This document shows, piece after piece, positions 1 through 8,215 of a stretch of DNA of 33,412 nucleotides. The notes under the pieces were generated by a model, which saw only the letters and a list, made by a program, of their open reading frames with translations, was not told where the DNA came from and made no database searches. Each line of letters opens with the position of its first letter. The first letter of the stretch is position 1. Source of the DNA: an uncultured Pelagibacteraceae bacterium (lineage in GTDB: Bacteria > Pseudomonadota > Alphaproteobacteria > Pelagibacterales > Pelagibacteraceae); contig CACGTU010000012.1 in assembly GCA_902576045.1 (NCBI GenBank), positions 1 through 33,412 on the forward strand, given 5' to 3'. The translations under genes and the position numbers were made by a program.

Positions 1-1324
1 AGACAATAAAAAAGGAAATTACAAAAGATAAAATTAAAAAAATAATTTGTGATATATTTAGTTTTTTTATTTTATCTTTTATCCATTTTATATTTGGTCC
101 TAATGCCATAAAAAATAAAAAAGGTATAAGAAATGGAACGATTAATTTATGATAAAATGGTGGTCCTACCGAAATTTTAGCGTCATTAATAACTTCAAGA
201 AAAATTGGATATGCTGTCCCGACTAATACTACTGATAAAAAAAACATCATAAACCAGTTATTGATTAATATACTTGTCTCTCTACTAACTAAAAATGATC
301 TTTGGTATGTATCTGGAAAATTTTTTTGATTAAAAAAGAAAATAGAAACAGCCAGTAAAACAAGAAATAATAAGAATGTTAATATAAAGACTCCTCTGGA
401 TGGATCATTAGCAAATGTGTGAATTGAATTGAGTATCCCTGATCTTACTAAAAATGTTCCACTCATACTTAATGAAAATGTTGTGATTGATAAAATTACA
501 GTCCAAGAATGAAAAACATTTCTATTTTTAAGAACTATTATTGAATGAAGTAATGCAGTCAAACAAAACCAAGGCATCAATGAAACATTTTCGACTGGGT
601 CCCAAAACCAGAAACCACCCCATCCTAATTCATAGTAAGCCCATATAGATCCTAGAAGAATTCCAACTGATAAGAATATCCAAGATATTAATATCCAATT
701 TTTAATATGAGATGCCCAAACATTGTCTACAGTTTTAGTAATTAAAGCTGCTAATGATGCAGAAAAAATTATAGAGGTTCCAACATAACCCACATATAAA
801 AGCGGTGGATGGATAGCCAGCGCTGGATCTTGCAAAATTGGATTTAAACCTAAACCTTCATCAGGTATTGGAAAAATGTTTAAAAATGGATTAGATGTAA
901 AAAGAATGAAGAGTAAAAAACCTAAAATAATAATTTCCTGAAATAAAATCGTTAGAATTCTATATCTTACATTCATTTTTTTTGAGGTAACAAAAAAAAT
1001 GAACAAAAAGAAAGTTAGCACTAATAACCACAACAGTAGACTTCCCTCATGATTGCCCCAGGTACCGGATATTTTATAAAAAAGAGGTTTTAACGTATGA
1101 GAATTATTGAACACTGTAATATTTGAAAAGTCAGAAAAAACAAAAGCAAAAACTAGGGTAAAAAAACTTAAAATTGTCATAAATAGTTGTACTGACAAAG
1201 TTGCAAAAAATGTTTGATCAATTTTTTTGTCAAAATTTTTTGAGGAAATATATGATTTTAATATTAAGTATACAGATACAAATAAACAGATATATAGTGA
1301 ATAAGCTCCGATTTGATTAATCAT
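1..1324 (-). CDS. ccmF: Cytochrome c-type biogenesis protein CcmF (partial, C-terminus outside window)
   Basis: CcmF is the large inner-membrane subunit of the haem lyase that attaches haem to apocytochrome c on the periplasmic side. I translated it from the minus strand because it runs off the left edge. The start ATG lies 2 bp after the ccmE stop and begins MINQIGAYSLY. About 441 codons are present, against roughly 640-660 in full-length family members. Near residue 90 is the CcmF motif GTWGNHEGSLLLW. Farther on, coded at about 570-650, is the tryptophan-rich haem-handling WWD segment, GWGGFWFWDPVENVSLMPW. Near the edge is a GPPFYHKLIVPFLIP stretch, also usual for the family. It closes the ccmC-D-E-F run. 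Identification is secure; only the C-terminus cannot be judged. Confidence 0.95.
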   Translation of the reverse strand, partial: MINQIGAYSLYICLFVSVYLILKSYISSKNFDKKIDQTFFATLSVQLFMTILSFFTLVFAFVFSDFSNITVFNNSHTLKPLFYKISGTWGNHEGSLLLWLLVLTFFLFIFFVTSKKMNVRYRILTILFQEIIILGFLLFILFTSNPFLNIFPIPDEGLGLNPILQDPALAIHPPLLYVGYVGTSIIFSASLAALITKTVDNVWASHIKNWILISWIFLSVGILLGSIWAYYELGWGGFWFWDPVENVSLMPWFCLTALLHSIIVLKNRNVFHSWTVILSITTFSLSMSGTFLVRSGILNSIHTFANDPSRGVFILTFLLFLVLLAVSIFFFNQKNFPDTYQRSFLVSRETSILINNWFMMFFLSVVLVGTAYPIFLEVINDAKISVGPPFYHKLIVPFLIPFLFFMALGPNIKWIKDKIKKLNISQIIFLILSFVISFFIV

Positions 1325-1326
1325 TT

Positions 1327-1746
1327 CTAATTTCCTTGCATTGCCTCTTTAACCTCTGGAGGCATATAATTTTCATCATGTTTTGCTAAAATTTTTTCTG
1401 CTTTTAAATATTTTCTATCTTCTAAATATCCCTCTGCAACTACTCCTTTTCCCTCCTCAAATAAGTTTGGTACAGCTCCACTAAAAGTTACAATTATCTC
1501 ATTTTTAAAATCAGTAATTACAAATTTTAAATTTTTATTTTCAATTTCTATTGAGTTTTTTTTAACCATCCCACCAACTCTTATTTTTTTACTTTCTATT
1601 TGATTTAAATTATTTATGTCAGTCGGTGATTTGAAAAATACAACATTTTCTTTTAATGAATTTATCACCAAAAAAGTGATAAGAATTGCTGAAGTGAATA
1701 CTAAAATAATAAAAAAAGCTCGTATCTTGACTTTTTTACCATACAT
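1327..1746 (-). CDS. ccmE: Haem chaperone CcmE
   Basis: CcmE is the periplasmic, membrane-anchored haem chaperone that takes haem from the CcmABCD complex and passes it to CcmF/H. The 139-residue product has one N-terminal membrane anchor (about residues 8-28), a beta-barrel OB-type domain (GGMV near residue 54, FVITDF near 76) and the signature [13 protein letters not shown]. Within that motif His123 is the covalent haem ligand and Tyr127 the axial ligand, by family knowledge. Length is typical. It sits 12 bp downstream of ccmD and 2 bp upstream of ccmF, so co-transcription is expected. Confidence 0.97.
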   Translation of the reverse strand: MYGKKVKIRAFFIILVFTSAILITFLVINSLKENVVFFKSPTDINNLNQIESKKIRVGGMVKKNSIEIENKNLKFVITDFKNEIIVTFSGAVPNLFEEGKGVVAEGYLEDRKYLKAEKILAKHDENYMPPEVKEAMQGN

Positions 1747-1758
1747 GAAAATCTAAAG

Positions 1759-1992
1759 TTAAATTTTAGATGTTGAAGTACTTGATAAAATTCCTCTGTA
1801 AATTTCTTGCTTTTTTGCAATTTCAGCTTTGTCAATATCTAAATTTTTAAATTTAGCTTCAAAGTTCCTTAACTCTTTATTTAGCTGAATTTTAGTTACG
1901 AAATATAAAGTACCAAAACTTAACAAAGTAAACATAAAAGATGACCAAACATATAAACCGTATCCGTTCATGTTTAAAATTTCACTTATCAT
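1759..1992 (-). CDS. ccmD: Haem exporter protein CcmD
   Basis: CcmD is a small single-helix membrane protein that helps release holo-CcmE from the CcmABC complex. The 77-residue product has the usual N-terminal pattern GYGLYVWSSF followed by one membrane helix (about residues 15-34) and a charged cytoplasmic tail. The start codon overlaps the ccmC stop in a four-base ATGA arrangement, which favours this start through translational coupling. Met8 (MNGYGLYVW) would give a shorter protein closer to the usual family N-terminus and is the alternative. The tail is somewhat long for CcmD. Position between ccmC and ccmE makes the call firm despite low sequence conservation. Confidence 0.9.
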   Translation of the reverse strand: MISEILNMNGYGLYVWSSFMFTLLSFGTLYFVTKIQLNKELRNFEAKFKNLDIDKAEIAKKQEIYRGILSSTSTSKI

Positions 1993-2696
1993 AATCTATC
2001 TAATCCTTTATTTTTAATTTTTAGCAGTTCTGTATGATATTTCATTAAAAATATTAAAATTGAGAAAAGTGCAAATGCCGCAGTCATTATACCTAATGGC
2101 ATAAGCATAGTTGAGTGAATAGTGGTTTCCTTAAATACATTTACAGAAGACGGTTGGTGCAAGGTTGACCACCAGTCAACAGAAAATTTAATTATTGGAA
2201 CATTTATTAATCCAAAAATTGCAATGTATGAACTAAGTTTAATTGATTTCTTTTCATCCTCAAAAATTTTCCAACTCAGTATGAACATCAAGTAAAATAC
2301 AGCAAGAAGTAACATTGATGTAATTCTAGCATCCCACGCCCACCAGGTACCCCATGTGGGCTTTCCCCAGATTGAGCCTGTAACTAATGCAATAATATTA
2401 AATACAAAGCCAGATGGTGCTAAACTTTTAGAAATTAAAATAAAATTTTTATTTTTAAAAATTAAAATTCCAAAAGATAAGATTGATATAACAGAAAATA
2501 TGCCAAGTGAAATCCAAGCTGCAGGAACATGAACATACATTATTCTTACAGAGTCACTTTGTTTATAATCCTCAGGAGAAAGTACCAAAGCTTCAAACAA
2601 TCCAAGAATTAAAACTGCAATAAATAACGCAAAAATAAATTTCTGAAGCTTATTAATAACCTTTAAAGTGTTACTAGGATTAAAATAATTTAACAT
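1989..2696 (-). CDS. ccmC: Haem exporter / holo-CcmE complex protein CcmC
   Basis: CcmC loads haem onto CcmE in the inner membrane. The 235-residue product has six predicted membrane helices and the family's key elements: HVPAAW with His56, the tryptophan-rich motif WGTWWAWDARITS at about 115-127, and LHQPSSV with His180. The two histidines are the expected axial haem ligands. Length is normal. It is the first ccm gene of this run. Its start is preceded by an unusual 125-nt inverted repeat ending about 8 nt upstream, which could act as a leader. ccmA and ccmB are not in this window. Confidence 0.97.
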   Translation of the reverse strand: MLNYFNPSNTLKVINKLQKFIFALFIAVLILGLFEALVLSPEDYKQSDSVRIMYVHVPAAWISLGIFSVISILSFGILIFKNKNFILISKSLAPSGFVFNIIALVTGSIWGKPTWGTWWAWDARITSMLLLAVFYLMFILSWKIFEDEKKSIKLSSYIAIFGLINVPIIKFSVDWWSTLHQPSSVNVFKETTIHSTMLMPLGIMTAAFALFSILIFLMKYHTELLKIKNKGLDRL

Positions 2697-2702
2697 GAGT
2701 TT

Positions 2703-2826
2703 TTATAACATAAATAATCGATATAAATTTTGATAAATCGTCTGACCGAGAATACTGAGGGAGATAAAAATGGGATTAATAAGCATTCTCAGCCAGATAT
2801 AAGTTAATAATATTTATAAGTTATGA
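2703..2826 (-). ncRNA. Candidate structured RNA or ccmC leader, long inverted repeat
   Basis: The only sizeable gap between hspQ and ccmC holds a nested inverted repeat. An outer arm at 2812-2824 pairs with 2705-2715 (11 bp with a 2-nt bulge). An inner arm at 2785-2797 pairs with 2741-2753. Read as minus-strand RNA, the inner stem is 13 bp with two G-U wobbles; on the plus strand those become A-C mismatches. This favours minus-strand transcription, the same direction as both flanking genes. The apical loop of about 31 nt is pyrimidine-rich (AUCUCCCUC). A weak -10-like TATACA lies at 2835-2840. No Rfam family was recognised. It may be a free sRNA, a 6S-like rod or a leader. Confidence 0.45.
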
Positions 2827-2866
2827 CTTCTGTTTGTATAAAATGTGTTAAAAAGTAGGCTTTCGA

Positions 2867-3187
2867 TTAATTTGAAGGTTTAAAATAACTTGAGCCTTTT
2901 TTCCCCGAAAAAATCTCATTTATCAATGGATGTTTAATGGGTTCTTCCGAGTCGTCTGTTAAAAGATTTTGTTCTGACACGTATGCTTCATATGTTATTT
3001 CATCATTTTCAGCGAGTAGGTGATAAAAAGGCTGGTCTTTTCTAGGTCTAACGTTTTTAGGTATTGATTGGTACCATTCTTCTGAATTATTAAATTCAAA
3101 ATCCACATCATAAATCACACCTCTAAATTCGAAGTGCTTATGCTTTACTACATCACCTATTGAAAATTTAGCTTTTTGAATACTCAC
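2867..3187 (-). CDS. hspQ: Heat shock protein HspQ (YccV / hemimethylated-DNA-binding fold)
   Basis: HspQ is a small protein known in E. coli for affecting DnaA stability and Lon-dependent proteolysis. The product is about 106 residues and carries the family core: FSIGDVVKHK near the N-terminus, FRGVIYDVD, then RPRKDQPFYHLLAEN and AYVSEQNLL. No ATG is available. I chose GTG at 3187 (MSIQKAKF); TTG at 3190 would add one residue. It is transcribed in the same direction as the ccm genes, but the 170-bp gap with a structured element makes simple co-transcription uncertain. The C-terminal tail GKKGSSYFKPSN is specific to this lineage as far as I can tell. Confidence 0.9.
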   Translation of the reverse strand: MSIQKAKFSIGDVVKHKHFEFRGVIYDVDFEFNNSEEWYQSIPKNVRPRKDQPFYHLLAENDEITYEAYVSEQNLLTDDSEEPIKHPLINEIFSGKKGSSYFKPSN

Positions 3188-3264
3188 CAAACAAATATGG
3201 ATATTTGAAAAAAAAAATCAATAAAAAAAATATGATTGTTTTATTAATCTGATAATATGTAGCA

Positions 3265-3816
3265 GTGAATAAATCTTTCTTAAAATTTATTACAGATATC
3301 GGACCTTTAGTAATTTTTTTTTTCTTTTACTATAATAACGATAAAAATTTAAAAATAGCTATACCTCCACTCATAGTTGCAACTATAATTGCAGTTCTTA
3401 TAGTTTGGATACTAGAGAAAAAAATTCCAATGGTTCCACTGATAAGTGGTGTGTTAATTACATTATTTGGAGGTTTAACAATATATTTTGATAATCCAGT
3501 TTTCATCTACATGAAGCCCACAATAATTAATATTTTATTCGCGCTAGCCTTATTTTTTGGAAAATATTTTACAGATGAGCCTGTTTTAAAAAAAATTTTA
3601 GGAAAATCTTTACCATTGAGTGATGAAGGCTGGAAAATCTTAAATAATAGATGGATGTATTTCTTTTTTGGTCTTGCATTATTAAATGAAGTAATTTGGC
3701 GAACGCAAACAGAAGAGTTTTGGGTTAACTTCAAAGTTTGGGGAATGCTTCCAATCACATTTATTTTTACTGCTTTTCAAATTGGTCTTATTAACAAGTA
3801 CAAACTAAATGAATAG
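3265..3816 (+). CDS. yciB: Septation protein A / inner membrane protein YciB (IspZ)
   Basis: This is a 183-residue polytopic inner-membrane protein of the YciB/IspZ family, linked in other bacteria to septation and envelope synthesis; its biochemical role is not settled. Five or so hydrophobic helices are visible. Family landmarks are DIGPLVIFFFFYY at the N-terminus, then YFTDEPVLKKILGKSLPLSDEGW, followed by RWMYFFFGLALLNEVIWR. The start is GTG; an in-frame stop at 3253 leaves no upstream ATG. The last codons overlap the following DUF2794 gene by 8 nt, so the two are probably co-translated. Confidence 0.93.
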   Translation: MNKSFLKFITDIGPLVIFFFFYYNNDKNLKIAIPPLIVATIIAVLIVWILEKKIPMVPLISGVLITLFGGLTIYFDNPVFIYMKPTIINILFALALFFGKYFTDEPVLKKILGKSLPLSDEGWKILNNRWMYFFFGLALLNEVIWRTQTEEFWVNFKVWGMLPITFIFTAFQIGLINKYKLNE

Positions 3817-4153
3817 AAACTTAAAACTTGTTGTAAATAACTTAAAAAAAGATGAGGAAATAAAGTATTTTTTTGAAAAGAATGAGTTGAAAATTATTTT
3901 GGATCTCTATGCTAAAATGGTATCTGAAGGATCTTGGAGAGACTACGGGCTTTCTATTTCTAGCAAACAAGTAAGTTTTAGTGTTTTTAAAAATGCTGCT
4001 GAAAATGCTATCTATAAAATTTGTAAAAACTTTAAACCATCAAATAAAAACTTAAGGTATTTGATCACTGATACTAATGGTAAAATACTAAAAAATTCTT
4101 TTGATCTTGAAAATTTATTAAAGAATACTAGTTGGAAAAAATTAAAGAATTAA
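3809..4153 (+). CDS. DUF2794 family protein
   Basis: A 114-residue cytoplasmic protein matching the alphaproteobacterial DUF2794 family. The core is LYAKMVSEGSWRDYGL (about residues 33-48), then VSFSVFKNAAENAIYKICK. Family members typically read LYGRMVA.GEWRDYA...FSVFRRA.E.PLYRI. No catalytic motif is obvious and no function is established. It overlaps yciB by 8 nt and is convergent with the downstream BI-1 gene, ending one base before it. The start is the first ATG in frame. Confidence 0.85.
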   Translation: MNRNLKLVVNNLKKDEEIKYFFEKNELKIILDLYAKMVSEGSWRDYGLSISSKQVSFSVFKNAAENAIYKICKNFKPSNKNLRYLITDTNGKILKNSFDLENLLKNTSWKKLKN

Positions 4154-4912
4154 TTATCTTCTCTGCCCAAAGAGTCTTAGCAACATTATAAATAAATTAA
4201 TGAAATCTAAATACAAAGTTAAAGCACCCATAACTGCTTTTTTGCCCATCAATTCTCCAGAGTCTGAGGCAACATACATATTCTTAATTTTTTGAGTATC
4301 ATAAGCAGTTAAGCCCACGAAAATTAAAACTCCAATTATAGAAATTGCAAAATACATCATAGAAGATTTAAGAAAAATATTAACTAGTGAAGCAATAATA
4401 ATTCCAATTAAACCCATCATTAAAAAAGATCCAAATTTAGTTAGATCTCTTTTTGTTGTGTAACCGTAAATACTCATTGCACCAAAAGTTGCTGAAGATA
4501 TGAAAAATACTCTAGTAACACTTAAACCTGTGTAAACTAAAAGAATTGAGGACAAAGAAAGACCCATTAAAGCTGCGAATATCCAAAAGGTAGTTTGAGC
4601 TTTTGATGAACTCATTTTGTTTATTCCAAAACTCATGTAAAAAACTATTGCAAGAGGTGCGAGCATTACTACCCATTTTAATCCTGACAAATATATAGCA
4701 TTACCAAATTCAGTTAATGCAACAATTGAACCATTAGCATCTGTAACAACCGACATTTTAAAAGATAACAGTGCTATAATTCCAGTTAATAGAACTCCTG
4801 TAGCCATATAGTTATATACTTTTAACATATAGGCTCTTAAACCTTCATCCATTACAACTGCTTGTTTTGTAGTTGTAGATTTATTTAAAATATTTTCTTT
4901 ATTGAATTCCAT
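4154..4912 (-). CDS. Bax inhibitor-1 / YccA family membrane protein
   Basis: This is a 252-residue multi-pass membrane protein of the BI-1 (UPF0005, TMBIM) family. About seven hydrophobic helices follow a short soluble N-terminus with MDEGLRAYMLKVYNYMATGVLLTG, the usual family entry. The C-terminal half holds GLTAYDTQKIK and LYLDFINLFIMLLRLFG, the conserved aspartate-containing ends. Bacterial members have been described as pH-sensitive calcium leak channels or as FtsH partners; which applies here cannot be read from sequence. The gene is divergent from the aldo/keto reductase across a 69-bp gap that probably holds both promoters. Confidence 0.93.
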   Translation of the reverse strand: MEFNKENILNKSTTTKQAVVMDEGLRAYMLKVYNYMATGVLLTGIIALLSFKMSVVTDANGSIVALTEFGNAIYLSGLKWVVMLAPLAIVFYMSFGINKMSSSKAQTTFWIFAALMGLSLSSILLVYTGLSVTRVFFISSATFGAMSIYGYTTKRDLTKFGSFLMMGLIGIIIASLVNIFLKSSMMYFAISIIGVLIFVGLTAYDTQKIKNMYVASDSGELMGKKAVMGALTLYLDFINLFIMLLRLFGQRR

Positions 4913-4981
4913 GAAATTTATATAATATCATATTTCTATATTTTCAAGTCACCAAAATATAAGTAAAAATAACTTTAAAGA

Positions 4982-6016
4982 ATGAATTACAAAAAATTAG
5001 GAAATACAGACCTTAAAGTAAGCACAATTTGTCTCGGCACAATGACCTGGGGAGAACAAAATACTGAAGCAGAAGCCTTTCAACAGATGGATTTTGCATT
5101 AACTGAGGGCGTAAACTTTTGGGACACAGCTGAACTTTATGCAGTTCCTCCAAAAGAGGAAACTTACGGTCATACTGAAAAAATCATAGGTAATTGGTTT
5201 AAAAAAAACAAAAAGAGAGAAGATATTATTTTGGCAACAAAAGTTGCTGGACCATCTAGGGATTACTTGAGAAAAGGTGAAAATAGTTTTGTAGGTAAAA
5301 ATTTAGAAAATGCGCTCAATGATAGTCTTAAAAGATTGAACACTGACTATGTAGACTTGTATCAACTTCATTGGCCAGAAAGAAATGTCAATAACTTTGG
5401 AAGATTGGGTTATGAACATAAAGAAAATGAATGGAACCAATTCGAAGACGTTCTTAATGAGTTAAAAAAATATATTGATAAGGGTAAAATCAGATATGTA
5501 GGGCTATCAAATGAAACTCCTTGGGGAGTAATGAATTATATTAAACTTTCTAAAGATAAAAATTTACCAAGAATGATGTCTATTCAAAATCCCTATAGTT
5601 TACTTAATAGATCTTATGAAGTCGGACTTGCAGAGGTGTCTATTAGAGAACAGATAGGATGTCTCTCCTATTCACCTTTGGCAAGTGGATATTTATCAGG
5701 CAAATATAGAAATGGAGAATTGCCAAAGGGCTCGAGAATGGAGAGAGATTATGATTTTTGGACCAGATATAGAAAGCCCAATACTGAAAAAGCAGTAGAG
5801 GAATATTTCAAAATAAGTGAAAAATATGGTCTAGATATGAGTCAAATGTCCATTAAATTTTGTGAGGAACAAGAATTTATGACAAGTGTGATAATAGGTG
5901 CAACAACAATGGATCAGTTGAAAACTAATATAGAAAGTGTAAAAATCAAACTAGTTCAAGAAGTAATAAATGCAATTAATAATGTTCAAAAAATATTTCC
6001 AAATCCATGTCCATAA
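4982..6016 (+). CDS. Tas-like NADP(H)-dependent aldo/keto reductase
   Basis: This is a 344-residue TIM-barrel oxidoreductase of the aldo/keto reductase superfamily, closest in pattern to E. coli Tas: LGTMTWGEQN at residues 18-27 and ELYAVPPKEETYGHTE near 51-65. The catalytic tetrad is visible as Asp48, Tyr53, Lys87 and His130 (LYQLHWPE). The C-terminal IIGATTMDQLKTNI is the cofactor-binding segment. The physiological substrate is unknown. The stop codon lies inside the start of the IalB-like gene (10-nt overlap), so the two are likely co-transcribed. Confidence 0.92.
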   Translation: MNYKKLGNTDLKVSTICLGTMTWGEQNTEAEAFQQMDFALTEGVNFWDTAELYAVPPKEETYGHTEKIIGNWFKKNKKREDIILATKVAGPSRDYLRKGENSFVGKNLENALNDSLKRLNTDYVDLYQLHWPERNVNNFGRLGYEHKENEWNQFEDVLNELKKYIDKGKIRYVGLSNETPWGVMNYIKLSKDKNLPRMMSIQNPYSLLNRSYEVGLAEVSIREQIGCLSYSPLASGYLSGKYRNGELPKGSRMERDYDFWTRYRKPNTEKAVEEYFKISEKYGLDMSQMSIKFCEEQEFMTSVIIGATTMDQLKTNIESVKIKLVQEVINAINNVQKIFPNPCP

Positions 6017-6507
6017 TTAGATACTCAATTATTTTTTTATTTTTAACATTTTCATCAGGCTTTGCTGAAGAAGTTAAAAAAATTGGAAAGTTTAAAGACT
6101 GGGAAGTAATTCAAGTATTAGATACAAGTGGAAAAATTTGTTTTGCTCAATCTAAACCTGTTTTACAATCTCCAAAAAAGGGAGATAGAGAAGCAAGGCT
6201 ATTTGTTACATTTAGGCCAACTGATAAAATTTCAGACGAGGTAAGCACTACATCTGGTTACGAATATAATAGTCAAAATTCAATAATAGCATCATCTGGG
6301 AAATCTAAATATAAATTTGATATTGCGCAGGAAGACTTTGCGTGGATTTCAAGCAATAAAATAGAAAAAAGAATTATAAAAAGAATGAAAAAAGCCTCAA
6401 GAATAATGGTTACTGCATATAATAAATCAGGATCTCAAACAATTGATCATTATTCCTTGATGGGTTTTACCAAAGCATACAATTCAGCAAAAAAAAATTG
6501 CACATAA
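6007..6507 (+). CDS. Invasion-associated locus B (IalB)-like exported protein
   Basis: A 166-residue protein with a signal peptide (residues 1-20, cleavage likely after GFA) and the IalB-family layout: GKFKDWEVI after the signal, Cys45 in GKICFAQ, and a second cysteine, Cys165, at the C-terminus. In the family these cysteines are usually conserved and probably form a disulfide in the periplasm. Despite the name from Bartonella, IalB proteins are common in free-living alphaproteobacteria and do not imply invasiveness. It overlaps the upstream reductase by 10 nt and ends 4 nt before argG. Confidence 0.85.
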   Translation: MSIIRYSIIFLFLTFSSGFAEEVKKIGKFKDWEVIQVLDTSGKICFAQSKPVLQSPKKGDREARLFVTFRPTDKISDEVSTTSGYEYNSQNSIIASSGKSKYKFDIAQEDFAWISSNKIEKRIIKRMKKASRIMVTAYNKSGSQTIDHYSLMGFTKAYNSAKKNCT

Positions 6508-6511
6508 AAAC

Positions 6512-7696
6512 ATGAGGTCAAAAAAAAGAATAGTGCTTGCCTATTCTGGAGGGTTAGATACTTCTATAATTTTAAAGTGGCTTCAAGAGAATTATGATGC
6601 AGAAGTAATATGCTACACTGCCGATATTGGCCAAGAATTAAATAAAAATAAAATTATTAAAAATGCAAAAAAACTTGGTGTAAAAAAAATAATTATAAAT
6701 GATCTAAAAGATATTTTTGTAAAAGATTACATTTACCCAATGATTAGAGGACATGCAATTTATGAAGGTGTCTATTTACTTGGTACATCAATTGCACGCC
6801 CGTTAATTGCAAAAGACCAAATAAGAGTTGCTAAGAAATTTAAAGCCTATGCTGTTTCGCATGGATCGACAGGAAAAGGCAATGATCAAATAAGGTTTGA
6901 ATTAGGTTATCATTATTTTGGTTCAAATATAAAAATTATTGCTCCATGGAGAATTTGGAAATTAAGATCAAGAACTGACTTAATTAATTACGCAAAAAAA
7001 TACAATATTCCAATTCCAAATGATAAAAAAGGAGAACCACCTTTTTCTGTAGATGATAATTTATTCCATACCTCGACAGAGGGAAAGGTCTTGGAGAACC
7101 CCAGAAACTCAGCCCCAGAATTTATTTTTCAAAGAACTGTTTCACCTGAAAAAGCGCCAAATAGACCAACTTATGTCACTATAAATTTTAAAAATGGTGA
7201 TCCTTTTGGAATTAATGGAAAAAAAATGTCACCTGCTAAGTTACTGTCAAAACTTAATAATTTCGCTGGTAATAATGGAATTGGAAGGGTTGACTTAGTT
7301 GAGAATAGATTTTTAGGAATCAAATCTAGAGGTGTATACGAAACACCTGGTGGCACTCTTTTAATTAATGCACATAGAGCAATTGAGTCTGTTACTTTAG
7401 ATAAAGTAACCATGCATAAGAAAGATCTAATTATGTCTAGATATGCAGAATTGATTTATAATGGTTACTGGTATTCAAAAGAAAGATTTAAACTTCAGAA
7501 AATTGTTGATTTAAAAAGAAGTAAAGTTAACGGTGCAGTAAAGCTTAAATTATATAAAGGGAATATTACAATTCAATCAAGAGTTACTAATAGCGGTGCT
7601 TACTCAATGAAGAAAGTTTCATTTGAAGAGAACAAGTCATTTAATAAATCTAACGTTGAAAGATTTATCAATTTTCATAAAAAAAAGCTTCGTTAA
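6512..7696 (+). CDS. argG: Argininosuccinate synthase
   Basis: ArgG joins citrulline and aspartate with ATP in arginine synthesis. The 394-residue length is typical. The N-terminal ATP-pyrophosphatase P-loop reads AYSGGLDTS at residues 10-18. The citrulline/aspartate site motif GSTGKGNDQIRFE follows near residue 117, and GRVDLVENRFLGIKSRGVYETPGG is well preserved in the C-terminal domain (given here only as a landmark). argH is not in the window. The gene follows the IalB-like gene after 4 nt, which suggests shared transcription without a clear functional link. Confidence 0.97.
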   Translation: MRSKKRIVLAYSGGLDTSIILKWLQENYDAEVICYTADIGQELNKNKIIKNAKKLGVKKIIINDLKDIFVKDYIYPMIRGHAIYEGVYLLGTSIARPLIAKDQIRVAKKFKAYAVSHGSTGKGNDQIRFELGYHYFGSNIKIIAPWRIWKLRSRTDLINYAKKYNIPIPNDKKGEPPFSVDDNLFHTSTEGKVLENPRNSAPEFIFQRTVSPEKAPNRPTYVTINFKNGDPFGINGKKMSPAKLLSKLNNFAGNNGIGRVDLVENRFLGIKSRGVYETPGGTLLINAHRAIESVTLDKVTMHKKDLIMSRYAELIYNGYWYSKERFKLQKIVDLKRSKVNGAVKLKLYKGNITIQSRVTNSGAYSMKKVSFEENKSFNKSNVERFINFHKKKLR

Positions 7697-7756
7697 CAGT
7701 AAAGTTTAGGGCAAATTAGCATTTGTTTAAATTTTAAAAAATTATATCTTCAATAT

Positions 7757-8215
7757 ATGGAATCAATTAAAAATTGGATGAGAGATGCTGCAAATATTTT
7801 ATTTGATGATAGTAAAAATGATTTACGTGCACTTCCTAAAACAGTAAGACTACAAATTTTATTAGTTTTAAGTTTTATTTGGACTACAGTTTTTAGTTTA
7901 TATGTTTTTTCATATACAACTTTTGCATTTGGGTGGGCTGGTCTTTTTTTAGCTCATATAGGATTAATATTTGCCGTCTATATGACTTTTAAACAATTCC
8001 ATAAAGCAGAAGCAAGATCCGCAAGTGTTTTTCAAACTAAAAATTTTGATCCTTTTAAAATAATGGTAATTGTTTTTGTTATAGTATTTATCTTTATTTT
8101 TTCAAAAGGCATTGAAGTTTTAACTAGCCCGAATCCAAATTCTTATTCAATTCCATATGATGGTCCTTTAAAATCAGCATTTGAAAAATGGCTACCATTT
8201 ACTAAAGGTAAATAA
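7757..8215 (+). CDS. Unrecognised three-helix membrane protein
   Basis: I do not recognise this 152-residue protein. It has a soluble, acidic-basic N-terminus (ESIKNWMRDAANILFDDSKND) and three predicted membrane helices at about 32-53, 56-79 and 97-118, then a periplasmic-type tail rich in Pro/Ser (SPNPNSYSIPYDGP). No metal, nucleotide or catalytic motif is visible. Its stop codon overlaps the start of the PsiE-like gene (TAATG), so the two are surely one transcription unit and may form a membrane complex. The 60-bp gap after argG is AT-rich, with no strong terminator. Confidence 0.8.
   Translation: MESIKNWMRDAANILFDDSKNDLRALPKTVRLQILLVLSFIWTTVFSLYVFSYTTFAFGWAGLFLAHIGLIFAVYMTFKQFHKAEARSASVFQTKNFDPFKIMVIVFVIVFIFIFSKGIEVLTSPNPNSYSIPYDGPLKSAFEKWLPFTKGK

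Noticed and set aside
2786-2796. GGCUGAGA on the minus strand, as in the TPP riboswitch
   Set aside because: The other conserved TPP elements (CCUGAU and GCGUAGGGA) are absent, and the neighbouring genes are not thiamine genes.
2770-2802. Ten-codon plus-strand ORF (MGLISILSQI) behind a GGGAG-like ribosome site
   Set aside because: It lies entirely inside the inverted repeat, and the pairing pattern favours a minus-strand RNA. The ORF is too short to support without expression data.
7712-7725. Small hairpin CAAAT-TAGC-ATTTG after argG as a terminator
   Set aside because: The stem is five A/T-rich pairs and no stronger than chance in this base composition.
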